The translations under genes were made by a program, and so were the position numbers. The notes beneath the pieces were generated by a model, which saw only the letters and a program-made list of their open reading frames with translations, made no database searches and was not told where the DNA came from. From NCBI RefSeq assembly GCF_902726645.1, contig NZ_CACVAO010000001.1, positions 1,116,001 to 1,180,000 on the forward strand: DNA of 64,000 bases, in the 5' to 3' direction. Below are positions 53,887-62,801 of this stretch, one piece after another (the stretch's first letter is position 1; each line of letters opens with the position of its first letter). This DNA comes from Halobacillus ihumii (lineage in GTDB: Bacteria; Bacillota; Bacilli; Bacillales; Halobacillaceae).

Positions 53887-54597
53887 TTATTTTTTAGCAA
53901 CGTTTCTTTTTTCTAACCACACGCAAATTATAATCGTTATCATTATACATAGTAACATTTTTAAATAGACAACTAGTGAAGTCATGTTTACGATCAGTCC
54001 AACGCCTAAGGCAATCACGCCGTAAATTGGCTTCTTCATAGCAAACTGAGCTAACACTCCTCCAAAGATTGCCGGCAGCACCAGTGGGAAAATTCGCTGT
54101 ATGTTTTCTGGAATGGTAGATATGAGAACAGATCCGCCTAGTATAATTGGGATTAGGAACAGTTTATTCACTATTGAGGCTGCTCCTATTCCGAGAGTAG
54201 CCGTGATTTCTCCTTTTCTCGTCCCCGGCTCAGCACCGATGGCATGCTGAGCCGCTGCAGCAGAAGGAAGACACATGTTCCCGATATTTCCTGTAAGAAA
54301 ACTGATATACGTTCCAGACACACCTAATACAGGGAAATACATAATAGGCTCTAAAAACCATACAGCTGCCACAATACTAGCGTACGCAATAAAACCGGCG
54401 AGAATAGCGCTCCAGCCTGGGTGATAGCCAAGAACAAATGATAGAATCACCGGTAATGAGAGTGTTAGAATAATAGCAGACCAAAGTGTTAATCGTCCCC
54501 AGAAGTGGGCTTTTCCATGAAACTGTTCCATTGCAATTTCTTGAGTACTTGTAGAAAGTTCTTCTTCTTCAACTCTTTCTGGATTGATGCCCATCAT
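53887..54597 (-). CDS. polytopic membrane protein, partner of DUF5058 protein
   Basis: 236 residues, about six spans, not matched to a characterised family. Notable segments: GVSGTYISFLTGNIGNMCLP, SAAAAQHAIGAEPGTRKGEI, GIGAASIVNKLFLIPIILGG. The Gly/Ala-rich re-entrant-looking centre is what carriers often have. It starts 9 bases after the DUF5058-like gene and precedes the amidohydrolase; the pair may form a heteromeric transporter. GGAGG precedes tandem ATGs. Confidence 0.65.
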   Translation of the reverse strand: MMGINPERVEEEELSTSTQEIAMEQFHGKAHFWGRLTLWSAIILTLSLPVILSFVLGYHPGWSAILAGFIAYASIVAAVWFLEPIMYFPVLGVSGTYISFLTGNIGNMCLPSAAAAQHAIGAEPGTRKGEITATLGIGAASIVNKLFLIPIILGGSVLISTIPENIQRIFPLVLPAIFGGVLAQFAMKKPIYGVIALGVGLIVNMTSLVVYLKMLLCIMITIIICVWLEKRNVAKK

Positions 54598-54606
54598 TTA
54601 ACCTCC

Positions 54607-55317
54607 TTACATTGCAAAGTAGCCGACGAATAAACCGGCAATAATTGAAAATCCAAGTGACCACTCTCGCAGCCAATTAAGTTGATGCTTATTGGCAAGA
54701 GATGTAAACAGAACCATGGTTAAACTTGATGTAATAACAACTAAAACATAGGCAAAGCCTTTGATCATTTCAGCACTAGCCAAATTACCGAAGGCAGCAA
54801 CCATCGCTGCTGTCGTGACGATGGTCATCGTTTTTTTACTCTTGTCACTTTTATTGGTTACTTTTTTCTCGACCCTGCTCATCGACTTGGTGGCTAGAGC
54901 AGTAAAGACCAACCAGCCTACTCCCCCAAGACATAAGGTCCAGGCCACAGTCGTGAACGCTTGATAGTTAAAACCGGAACTGCCTAACTCCGTACCATAG
55001 GCTTCTGCGCCAAGAGTCGCTCCAACGGATTCAATCGGCGCTGAACCGATAATTCCAATTCTCATTAGGGTGAGGGGATCACCAAGTAGCGGAATTAAAG
55101 AAATGGCGACGATGATAATTGCAAACGAAGGACCTATCGCTGCGATCGCACCTGTTTTCAGCGCACTATGTACCTCCCCCCTGCTCATGCCTATCTCTTT
55201 ACCTGCTCCAGCGGCCAGCATGATAAACTTTATGGCTTGAAAAATAACAACAGTTAGGACAAGTGTGGCGACAATCCAAACGACACTACTATTTGCCAAT
55301 CTCATGACATCTTCCAT
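54607..55317 (-). CDS. DUF5058-like membrane protein
   Basis: 236 residues from ATG at 55317 (GGGGAG 6 bases upstream). About six spans; IVVAISLIPLLGDPLTLMRI and GSAPIESVGATLGAEAYGTE near the centre, with a basic cytoplasmic loop (MSRVEKKVTNKSDKSKK). Assignment to DUF5058 is from memory of that family's look and its usual neighbours (M20 peptidases). First gene of the three-gene operon, divergent from the GAF-PucR regulator. Confidence 0.65.
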   Translation of the reverse strand: MEDVMRLANSSVVWIVATLVLTVVIFQAIKFIMLAAGAGKEIGMSRGEVHSALKTGAIAAIGPSFAIIIVAISLIPLLGDPLTLMRIGIIGSAPIESVGATLGAEAYGTELGSSGFNYQAFTTVAWTLCLGGVGWLVFTALATKSMSRVEKKVTNKSDKSKKTMTIVTTAAMVAAFGNLASAEMIKGFAYVLVVITSSLTMVLFTSLANKHQLNWLREWSLGFSIIAGLFVGYFAM

Positions 55318-55540
55318 AATCATCTCCCCTTCTCTTTTAATATCGAACGCCGGTATGCAACACATCTCATATGACGAAACACCCACCCTCCAAAACCTTG
55401 TAAGCACTTACATTTTAATTTCCACATTTTCAAACTATTCTGTTTACTATACAATTAGCGTAACAGGAAAACAATGTATGTTTATCTATAATTTATCGAT
55501 CATGAATGGAGATCTATACATAAAAGGAGAGGGACAATTC

Positions 55541-57655
55541 ATGAATTCACTTGAATACGGGGTCCAATTTTTAAAAAGGACGTTAGTTCATAGTAATTTT
55601 TGCATTTGGGGTTGTGACTATTACAAAAATGAAACTTATTTGATTTTTGATGGTGTCCATCAACAAGGCGGCCCTCCTAAGTTTACTGATTTCCCCTCAG
55701 ATGATTGTGGGTATAAAATCATCAACCAACAAAACTCTGTAACTTTGAGATTTACTTATGAACGAGGAAATCAAATAGCTGTCTTCATATTTCAAGAGTC
55801 ACTTCCTTTAACGGATGAAGAAGTAGAACACGTATTTCACCTCATGCGTGTATTCGATCTGGAGCAAACTATTCAACTAAAAACACAAGAAATGACTACA
55901 ATGGTAGATAGTATTCGTTCTGTTACCTCCTCCCTTCACCTTGACAGAGTTTTAGAAAATATTATTCGAAATGCGTTAAAAGTTATCCCGGCAGCGGATG
56001 CAGGGTATCTCATGCTCTATGATCCGGATAAAAAAAGACTTATTTCAAAAGCGCCTGTAGGTTTCAATGACTTAATTTATCATTTTAGTGTAGAAGTAGG
56101 AGAAGCCATTACAGGGAAGGTCTTTCAAGATGGAAAAGGAAGGATCTTCAATTCACGACAAGAACTATATGCGGAAATGCATACAAACCATATCTCAGAT
56201 AAAAACCTTAGCTTTATCAATCGATCTTCAAAGTATACCGAAGGAGCAATTTGTGTTCCGATCTCAATCGAAGAAGAGAGAATTGGCGTTATGATCATTC
56301 ATCAGTGGAAGATTAAGCGAAAATTGACTGAACATGATTTGAATTTATTACAAGGATTCGCTGGACAAGCGGCTATTGCGATTCAAAATGCTCAGTTTCA
56401 TACGGAAACCAATGACAGCCTGCAGGAAATTACTGCGTTAAGTAAGAAACTAACGAAAAAAAATGCCCAGCTTGAAAAAAGGCAGGAAGTTCATGAGATA
56501 TTAATGAACATTTCGATCAGAAACCGAGGAATAAAAGTGCTAGTTCACGAACTCCAAGAAATGATGAACCGAACAGTGGTCTTTTTTAACGGGCTGGAAA
56601 ACACGTTTTATTGCCCTGACCCTTGTGAACATTCACATTTTAGTATGTTCGAACTCAAAGCCATATTTTCAAACAAGCGTCAGGCTTCCCACGTAAAGGT
56701 TTTTGGAGAATTGGAAGAAATGTTTTATTTATATCCCATTTATAACGGAGGTGTTTTTCTTGGATGCTTAATTATTCAAATTAACGGCTCTCTATCTAAA
56801 TCTGACCAGATCACGCTCGAACAAGGCAGTTCTGTCTTAGCGTTAGAGTTAGTCAAACGACAGACGATTTCAACCATTTATAATAGAAAGATGTATGAGA
56901 AGTTCCAGGAATTGTTAACCAATGAGGATCCTTCCCATTTGAGAAAACTGGGAAAAGAGTTTGATCTCAACCCTTCTTCTTATTGGGTGATTAGCATTTT
57001 AGAAATTCCAAAACATGCGGTCGATATACAATATTTAGACATCATTATTTATCAACTCATCTCCAAAGTAAACACAGAATTCCCTTCCTTAGAAAAACTT
57101 ATTTATGGATTTTATAATAAAATCTTTCTATTGATCTCCCTTCCAGTGCCAGCTGATTTGAAACACATTACGTACAAGTTGAATGTAATCAAGGAGGATT
57201 GGGAAAGAAGTGGAAACCCGATATTTCGTGGTGGAATAAGCAATGCTTACATGGGGCTTGAGAGCATAAAGAAATGTTATGAAGAGGCTGAAAAAACATT
57301 AGATTACTTAGATCAACGTGCCAGTACTGGGATTATTCAGTATGAAGACATTGGGTTAAATCGGTTATTTTTAAAGCAATCAACAGAAGAAATCGAACAG
57401 TTTATTAATGAAACTCTCTCTCCCTTAACAACGGCCACTGAAAAAAATAAAGAATTAGAAGAAACACTGCTCACCTACATCGAACTGAATCGCTCTGCCA
57501 GTAAAACAGCTGATCACTTACATATTCACATCAATACACTTTACCAACGAATTAACAAAATTGAAGACCTATTAAAGATTGATTTACGCGATAATGGAGA
57601 CCTGTTAGAGATACAATTAGCTTGCCATCTTAAAAAATCGCAATTGGCTTTATAG
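55541..57655 (+). CDS. GAF-domain PucR-family regulator
   Basis: 704 residues from ATG at 55541 (AAGGAGAGGG 7 bases upstream); the longer frame has no ribosome site and runs into the divergent operon. An N-terminal domain of about 110 residues is followed by a GAF domain (about 125-285: HLDRVLENIIRNALKVIPAA, GAICVPISIEEERIGVMIIH), a short coiled coil, a middle region and a C-terminal PucR HTH (SASKTADHLHIHINTLYQRI). Being divergent from the amidohydrolase operon and upstream of abgT, it probably activates both in response to the substrate. Confidence 0.8.
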   Translation: MNSLEYGVQFLKRTLVHSNFCIWGCDYYKNETYLIFDGVHQQGGPPKFTDFPSDDCGYKIINQQNSVTLRFTYERGNQIAVFIFQESLPLTDEEVEHVFHLMRVFDLEQTIQLKTQEMTTMVDSIRSVTSSLHLDRVLENIIRNALKVIPAADAGYLMLYDPDKKRLISKAPVGFNDLIYHFSVEVGEAITGKVFQDGKGRIFNSRQELYAEMHTNHISDKNLSFINRSSKYTEGAICVPISIEEERIGVMIIHQWKIKRKLTEHDLNLLQGFAGQAAIAIQNAQFHTETNDSLQEITALSKKLTKKNAQLEKRQEVHEILMNISIRNRGIKVLVHELQEMMNRTVVFFNGLENTFYCPDPCEHSHFSMFELKAIFSNKRQASHVKVFGELEEMFYLYPIYNGGVFLGCLIIQINGSLSKSDQITLEQGSSVLALELVKRQTISTIYNRKMYEKFQELLTNEDPSHLRKLGKEFDLNPSSYWVISILEIPKHAVDIQYLDIIIYQLISKVNTEFPSLEKLIYGFYNKIFLLISLPVPADLKHITYKLNVIKEDWERSGNPIFRGGISNAYMGLESIKKCYEEAEKTLDYLDQRASTGIIQYEDIGLNRLFLKQSTEEIEQFINETLSPLTTATEKNKELEETLLTYIELNRSASKTADHLHIHINTLYQRINKIEDLLKIDLRDNGDLLEIQLACHLKKSQLAL

Positions 57656-57671
57656 GCTGTCAATACGAGGA

Positions 57672-57723
57672 CAAAAAAGCAAAGCCATTGATAGGACGTA
57701 TGCCTATCCAGCTTTGCTTTTTC
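57672..57723. terminator. bidirectional terminator
   Basis: AAAAGCAAAGC/GCTTTGCTTTT outer stem with an inner ATAGG/CCTAT stem, flanked by T runs on both strands, between the converging regulator and abgT genes. Confidence 0.85.
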
Positions 57724-57748
57724 CATAGATTTTAATTCCATTTTCTTT

Positions 57749-59263
57749 CTACAAATACACGTCGACTCCCGGTCCAAACGGAATCCCCAAAAATACAAAA
57801 GCCAATAATAATAGTATCCAAACGATAAGGAACGTTAAACTGTAAGGAAGCATTAAGGCAATCAATGTTCCTAATCCAGCTTTCTTATCGTATTCCTTCA
57901 TAAAAGCCAGCACAATAATAATATACGGATTCATCGGTGTAATGATATTGGTAGAAGAATCCGCAATTCGATACGCAGCCTGAATGAATGCTGGGTGATA
58001 GCCAAGGAAAGAAAACATTTTGAGAAAAATAGGGGCTTCCAGGGCCCAAAGCGCAGAACCGCTGAAAATAAAGATACTTAGTAAAGCAGTTAATAATACA
58101 AATCCCACAACTACGCCGAGACCTGTCACTCCTATAGATTCTAAAAATTGAGCTCCACTTACAGCCAGCCATGAACCAATATTCGTCCATTCAAAATAAG
58201 CGATGAACTGTGCAGCTGCAAAGATGAGAACGATGAAACCAGACATATCTTTCATCGCTTCTCCCATGAATTTTGCAATCGAGCGAGTGGATTCAATCTT
58301 TCCAACGGTCACGCCATAAGCGACGGCGACTGTAATAAAGAAAAGCATAAGAATCGGTACAATTCCATCTAGAAATGGTGACGGAATAAGACCGCCCTCT
58401 TCGTTTCTAAGCGGTGAATCAGGGATAAATAACAGCAAAATGAATAAGCCAATGTATAAAATGCTGGCTATCGCTGCATTGCGTAATCCTTTTCTTTCTG
58501 TTGGTGTGGTATCTTCAAACTCTTTCTGTACATTTCCTTCATATACACCGAGACGGGGTTCGACCACCTTTTCCGTAATCAAGGCACCTGCAACAGATAA
58601 AACCACGACTGATACTAACATAAAATAGTAGTTATCGACGGGAGTGACCGTAGCAGCTGTTTCAAGAGTTGCCATGACTTCAGAAGAAATTCCTGAAAGA
58701 ACCGCATCTGTGTTGGTGACGATCACATTCGCCGTAAAACCAGAACCTACACCCGCGAAGCCAGCTGCCAAACCTGCCAATGGATGACGCCCTACATTGT
58801 AGAACACCATCGCGGCAAGCGGCGGGACAATCACAAACGCGGCATCTGCTGCGAGGTTCCCTAAGATTCCTGTGAAAATCACTGCATAAGTGATTAGAGA
58901 TCTTGGTGCTTTTAAAATCGTATTTTTAATAAACGTTTCTATTAAGCCGACTTTATCAGCCAATCCAATTCCGAGCATCATCGCTAATACGATGCCGAGT
59001 GGTTTGAACCCGACAAAGTTATCCAGCATGGACGTCAGCATATATTGAAAACCTTCACTGGAAAGTAAGTTCTTGATCGCTACTTCTTCTTCCTTTCCTG
59101 GCAGTGTAAACGTCACATTAAATAAAGAAATAATCCAGGATACGATAATGACACCGACTGCCAAGTAGACAAATAAGATAAAAGGATCTGGTAATTTATT
59201 GCCGACACGTTCAATTCCATTTAGGAGCTTGGAAAACTTAGCATTCTCCTTTTGCTTACTCAT
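57749..59263 (-). CDS. abgT: AbgT-family transporter
   Basis: 504 residues from ATG at 59263 (GAGGTG 6 bases upstream). About eleven spans plus hairpins; AbgT signatures KLPDPFILFVYLAVGVIIVS, ADAAFVIVPPLAAMVFYNVG, GVGSGFTANVIVTNTDAVLS, and RIADSSTNIITPMNPYIIIV. E. coli AbgT imports p-aminobenzoyl-glutamate; other members export sulfonamides. With AbgB-like hydrolase nearby, import of aminobenzoyl-glutamate or an analogue is the likelier role. Confidence 0.9.
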   Translation of the reverse strand: MSKQKENAKFSKLLNGIERVGNKLPDPFILFVYLAVGVIIVSWIISLFNVTFTLPGKEEEVAIKNLLSSEGFQYMLTSMLDNFVGFKPLGIVLAMMLGIGLADKVGLIETFIKNTILKAPRSLITYAVIFTGILGNLAADAAFVIVPPLAAMVFYNVGRHPLAGLAAGFAGVGSGFTANVIVTNTDAVLSGISSEVMATLETAATVTPVDNYYFMLVSVVVLSVAGALITEKVVEPRLGVYEGNVQKEFEDTTPTERKGLRNAAIASILYIGLFILLLFIPDSPLRNEEGGLIPSPFLDGIVPILMLFFITVAVAYGVTVGKIESTRSIAKFMGEAMKDMSGFIVLIFAAAQFIAYFEWTNIGSWLAVSGAQFLESIGVTGLGVVVGFVLLTALLSIFIFSGSALWALEAPIFLKMFSFLGYHPAFIQAAYRIADSSTNIITPMNPYIIIVLAFMKEYDKKAGLGTLIALMLPYSLTFLIVWILLLLAFVFLGIPFGPGVDVYL

Positions 59264-59849
59264 GTAGTTCACCTCTTTGCTGTTGTTTTAATGAATACAA
59301 ATAGGAAGTGAACCAAGATAATGTACAGCCATCCTATTTGAACTGCTCATTATTATACACGACGTCCAATCCCAAGCAAAGTAGTAAGAATTACCGTTTT
59401 TTAGTAAGGGCTCTTCGCGTTCAAGCTTCCCCGTAGTATGGGAAGTGTCGGAAGGTCCTAAGTTCATCACGGCCAGACATAGCCTGAAAAACATTTGGAA
59501 AGTAGGAATGGTAGGCTCAGAGCAGATGAAAAAGTGAGCTGGCGCATATACTTCCCAATCAGGGGGGCAGACTTTTACTTCATGACTTTTTCTTCAGGTG
59601 AAAAGAACTGCCTTATATGCTCTCCTATAGTACAATTTTACGGTTATCACCAAAATCAACTAGTATAATAATACCTTTATACCCTTTTTTTGGAAATTAT
59701 ATTGTTTTCAACAGGGGATGATGGTAGCCTGTATTTGTAAGTAGTTATCATAAAGTTCTGATAATAAACACGAATGCGTTTTAAGGGGATTTTTTAAAGC
59801 TACATACTTCCAGAGAAATACTATAAATCTATGGAAAAACGGTTGATTA
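59264..59849. other. long intergenic stretch without recognisable gene
   Basis: No frame with a convincing ribosome site and no family I recognise. The second half (from about 59600) is very AT-rich with several TATAAT-like hexamers (for example 59664-59669), so it may hold the promoter of the peptide operon. Confidence 0.5.
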
Positions 59850-59917
59850 ACTTTTGAATAAAAGTAACTAGTTCAAAAGTTTTTCAAATAAAAAACTGCT
59901 GTTTAACAAACAGCAGT
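59850..59917 (+). promoter_or_regulatory. two hairpins in the leader of the peptide gene
   Basis: Hairpin 1: ACTTTTGAA/TTCAAAAGT (59850-59880) followed by T5, an AT-rich terminator-like element. Hairpin 2: ACTGCTGTTT/AAACAGCAGT with a 3-base loop (59895-59917), ending about 13 bases before the ribosome site. They may attenuate transcription or protect the mRNA 5' end. Confidence 0.5.
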
Positions 59918-59941
59918 ACTAAGTGAAAAGGAGGTGAAGAA

Positions 59942-60214
59942 ATGACGGCCTACTTAAACAAAACAAATATGGTTCTCGCACAATTATACTTTTTAGTTAT
60001 GAATCTCTATCAAAACATCACTTTGTCCCAGCATGAATTAAGAAGTTCAGACAAAACCCAAAAAAATGCGTTTTGGATCACAGTATTGTTTATTGTATTA
60101 GGAGTAGCTAGTATAGCTGCATTAATTTGGGCATGTAACCACTATGGAAACGGCGCAAGTTTCCTTGGAGAATTCAAATTCATGGGTATCTACATTAAAA
60201 TCAAGTGTGGCTAA
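59942..60214 (+). CDS. single-span peptide, candidate bacteriocin or pheromone precursor
   Basis: 90 residues with no family match that I know. A hydrophilic/amphipathic N-terminal part (1-43) precedes one strong membrane span (about 44-64, FWITVLFIVLGVASIAALIW) and a short tail of 26 residues with Cys65, Cys89 and the motif HYGNG at 67-71. AAAGGAGGTG 5 bases before the ATG predicts high expression. It is the first gene ahead of an ABC transporter and an M50-like membrane protease, a setting seen for processed, exported peptides. YGNG recalls pediocin-like bacteriocins, but the following Cys pattern is absent, so I do not call it one. It could instead be an accessory subunit of the transporter. 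Confidence 0.6.
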   Translation: MTAYLNKTNMVLAQLYFLVMNLYQNITLSQHELRSSDKTQKNAFWITVLFIVLGVASIAALIWACNHYGNGASFLGEFKFMGIYIKIKCG

Positions 60215-60227
60215 ACCATTTTAGGAT

Positions 60228-60267
60228 TGCTCAGTTGCTTACCACAATAAGCAGCTGGGCAGTTCTT
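60228..60267 (+). terminator. partial terminator/attenuator between peptide and ABC genes
   Basis: 13-bp stem TGCTCAGTTGCTT/AAGCAGCTGGGCA (two G-T pairs), 8-base loop, followed by a T-rich but interrupted tail. It would let the peptide mRNA be more abundant than the transporter mRNA. Confidence 0.55.
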
Positions 60268-60302
60268 GGTTAAATTATAATAGATGTATTAGGAGATTTG
60301 CA

Positions 60303-61097
60303 ATGATTTCATTACACATTGAGAACAAAGCATTTGATTCGTTTGAGTTAAATGATATACCAATTGAAATGAACAGAGGAGAAATAAATCTTCTATTAGG
60401 ACATAATGGTGCTGGCAAGACAACCATTATTAAATCAATGTTTGGCCTGTTAACGTTTGAAGGAAAGGTTATGGTGGATGGGCGCGATATTTCATTCGAT
60501 TCCCAGGATGATGTAGACTTTTTCAAAAAACATTTGGCCTATATTCCAGATGATATTTCTTTGCTTGATTACTTAACACCCAAAGAGTATTTTCAGCTTA
60601 TGAAGAGCTCATTTGAAAATAATCAAAATGAAAGCTTTTTGCAAAATTTAATTGATCTATTTGAACTTGAAAAATATTTACATGTACCTATCCTTAACTT
60701 GTCACACGGAAATCAAAAAAAGACACAAATTGTATCACAACTTTTTAGAAAAAGTGATTTTATCGTATTTGATGAACCAACAAATGGTCTTGATCCAGAT
60801 ATGATCATAATTTTAAAAAAAGTATTAGAAAAGTTAAAATCCCAAGGTGTAGGGATCCTTTTATCTACACATAATTTAAACTTCGGGCAAGATTTGTTTG
60901 ACAATGCCATCATACTGCGGGATGGAGAAATAAAACTAAACAAAAGAAGAGAAGATATTCAAAAGACATTTGGGGACATAACTTTGGAGGAAACATACAC
61001 TAAAGTTAACCAAGAATATTATGAATATATTGAGGGATTGCTAGATGACATGGATTCAAATCGTAAAGAATATAGAAACGCCCAGGCTAACCAATAA
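60303..61097 (+). CDS. ABC transporter ATP-binding protein (exporter type)
   Basis: 264 residues. Walker A GHNGAGKTT at 33-41, signature variant LSHGNQKKTQI near 137, Walker B FIVFDEPTNGLDPD and STHNLNFG. Resembles the ATPases of bacteriocin export/immunity and YydI-like systems. AGGAG lies 7 bases before the ATG. Its 3' end overlaps the permease gene by 53 bases. Confidence 0.88.
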   Translation: MISLHIENKAFDSFELNDIPIEMNRGEINLLLGHNGAGKTTIIKSMFGLLTFEGKVMVDGRDISFDSQDDVDFFKKHLAYIPDDISLLDYLTPKEYFQLMKSSFENNQNESFLQNLIDLFELEKYLHVPILNLSHGNQKKTQIVSQLFRKSDFIVFDEPTNGLDPDMIIILKKVLEKLKSQGVGILLSTHNLNFGQDLFDNAIILRDGEIKLNKRREDIQKTFGDITLEETYTKVNQEYYEYIEGLLDDMDSNRKEYRNAQANQ

Positions 61098-62442
61098 AGT
61101 TAAGAATTATTTAACAACACATTTACCTCAAGTAATGACACTGATAGTTGGGCTTTTATTAGTGTATACCATCTATACAGTATTCACCCTACGAACGATA
61201 ACTCGGGTAGAAATCCGGCTAGACAATCTTTATTTAAACCTTCTTAAAGTCGCTACCGTGCTCGTTTGCTTTTGTATTGTCTTATCAAGAAATAAACTAA
61301 AAAATGACAGTTACATATTTTTATATTTAAATTCAGATATAAAAGCTTCTCAAACCATTGCAGGAAGTATGTTTTATCTTTACCTCTTTTATAATGTCAT
61401 TTTAATGTTAACCTTCTTCCCTGCCTTGTTGGGCATCATTATACAAGGCAAGACTATTGATCCCTTTTATTTTATGTTCCTACTTCTGACTATAACACTC
61501 TTATTTATTCTAGCCGTTACTGTATGGATGGTGGTTAATCAAGTTATTAATAAGATGACTAGTTCGGAAAAAGAACACCTGACAATAAACACCCTCTCCC
61601 TGCTTGTTATCATGTTTGGTTTACTCATAGCAGCTGAAACCTATCTGAAAAGTTTTTTGGAACAAAGCTCTTTGGGTTATTTATTTTTCATCTCATTGGT
61701 CCTTTTTATGGTTATTTATACGTTCAGACGACTGGCAGCCGATTTCTTAACACAAACGTTCAGGAAAAAGAATGCAGGAATCCTGTTACAAAAATATGAA
61801 ACCAGCCATCTACAATACAGAAACCAATATATGCTGCAGGCTAAAGTTGAATGGTTGAATTTTTTTCGTAATCAAGTGTTTAAAGAACAAGGTTTACTAT
61901 ACATCATTCTCGTTATGATTATGATCGGAACTTATTACACTTTTGATTCGACTAGCTTTTTTACATTATACTCGTTCATCATTCAATTTGGCCTGAAAGA
62001 AATTCTGATCATGCTTCCATTAACTATCGGAATACATTTTAAACAATTCAAATCTGCCATTTACAATTTAAACATTGGTAAATATCCCTATTTCTTGTCT
62101 CGAGTATTTTTCATCTATATGTTAAATAGTTTGACCTATTTTTCTTTCTTACTCATCACAAAGTTATGGTTTGGGGTAGATATTGGCGGAATACTCACCG
62201 CACTAGTTTCGATAGGCTTTATAACGATGGTTTCTATATTAACTGCGTTTGTAATAAAAATAGATGACTTTAACAAGACGTTTGTGGTTATTTTTCTATT
62301 GGTATTTGTAAATGTATTTGACCTGATCATCCAACAGGTACTGAAAGACATGCTACTTATCCAATTCACCTATTTAGGAATAGCCTTATTTATTTTTTAT
62401 TTCATCCAATCAATGTATATAAGGAGACCCATCATTAAATGA
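61045..62442 (+). CDS. ABC transporter permease of unknown family
   Basis: 465 residues, about ten to twelve spans, very Leu/Ile/Phe-rich, no soluble domain. Start ATG at 61045 has GAGGG 8 bases upstream and lies inside the ATPase gene, so the two are coupled. Size and layout resemble SkfF/YydJ-type permeases of peptide systems; I cannot name the family from sequence alone. A+T content is higher than in the catabolic operons. Confidence 0.78.
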   Translation: MTWIQIVKNIETPRLTNKVKNYLTTHLPQVMTLIVGLLLVYTIYTVFTLRTITRVEIRLDNLYLNLLKVATVLVCFCIVLSRNKLKNDSYIFLYLNSDIKASQTIAGSMFYLYLFYNVILMLTFFPALLGIIIQGKTIDPFYFMFLLLTITLLFILAVTVWMVVNQVINKMTSSEKEHLTINTLSLLVIMFGLLIAAETYLKSFLEQSSLGYLFFISLVLFMVIYTFRRLAADFLTQTFRKKNAGILLQKYETSHLQYRNQYMLQAKVEWLNFFRNQVFKEQGLLYIILVMIMIGTYYTFDSTSFFTLYSFIIQFGLKEILIMLPLTIGIHFKQFKSAIYNLNIGKYPYFLSRVFFIYMLNSLTYFSFLLITKLWFGVDIGGILTALVSIGFITMVSILTAFVIKIDDFNKTFVVIFLLVFVNVFDLIIQQVLKDMLLIQFTYLGIALFIFYFIQSMYIRRPIIK

Positions 62443-62801
62443 CAGAATTGCTAACGTCATTAGCTTTAGTGTTTATCATCCATGAATTAGGTCATGTTCT
62501 CGCGATAATGATTCTAAATGTTACCGAAGATAAACCATTCTATTATATTGGATTTGAATTCAATCTGAAACATTTCTATGTCATTCATGAGAAATTTAAT
62601 TCCCCATCAAAAAACTTAGCTGTTGCCGTCTCTGGTTCGCTTTTCCCGATTGTACTATCTCTAAGTTTTATGTTGGTTATTAATAATCAGTTTACAAATA
62701 TTTTTACACTTTTGTCTTTTGCCAATCTGATCATGTTGCATCCAAATCTGCCTGATGGTAAAAACATTACAAGTTCACTTCATGAATGGAGGAAAAAATA
62801 G
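62439..62801 (+). CDS. minimal M50-type (site-2) membrane metalloprotease
   Basis: 120 residues with about four spans. The zinc motif HELGH lies at 15-19 in the first span (LALVFIIHELGHVLAIMI), and a second ligand motif NLPDGK (Asp about 106) lies in the last, the core of site-2 proteases. At 120 residues it is little more than the catalytic core. In related peptide systems (YydH, Eep) such proteases cut a precursor within its membrane span. The ATG overlaps the permease stop as ATGA, with AAGGAG upstream. Confidence 0.75.
   Translation: MTELLTSLALVFIIHELGHVLAIMILNVTEDKPFYYIGFEFNLKHFYVIHEKFNSPSKNLAVAVSGSLFPIVLSLSFMLVINNQFTNIFTLLSFANLIMLHPNLPDGKNITSSLHEWRKK

Noticed and set aside
55265-55540. 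N-terminal extension of the GAF-PucR regulator
   Set aside because: No ribosome site, composition unlike the rest, and it overlaps the divergent operon; a strong site precedes ATG 55541.
59288-59494. 68-codon minus-strand frame downstream of abgT's start region
   Set aside because: No ribosome site, unusual composition, no recognisable motif.
59942-60214. Pediocin-like (class IIa) bacteriocin because of YGNG
   Set aside because: Class IIa peptides have YGNGV followed by a Cys pair and a short double-Gly leader; here there is a membrane span before the motif and the Cys pattern differs.
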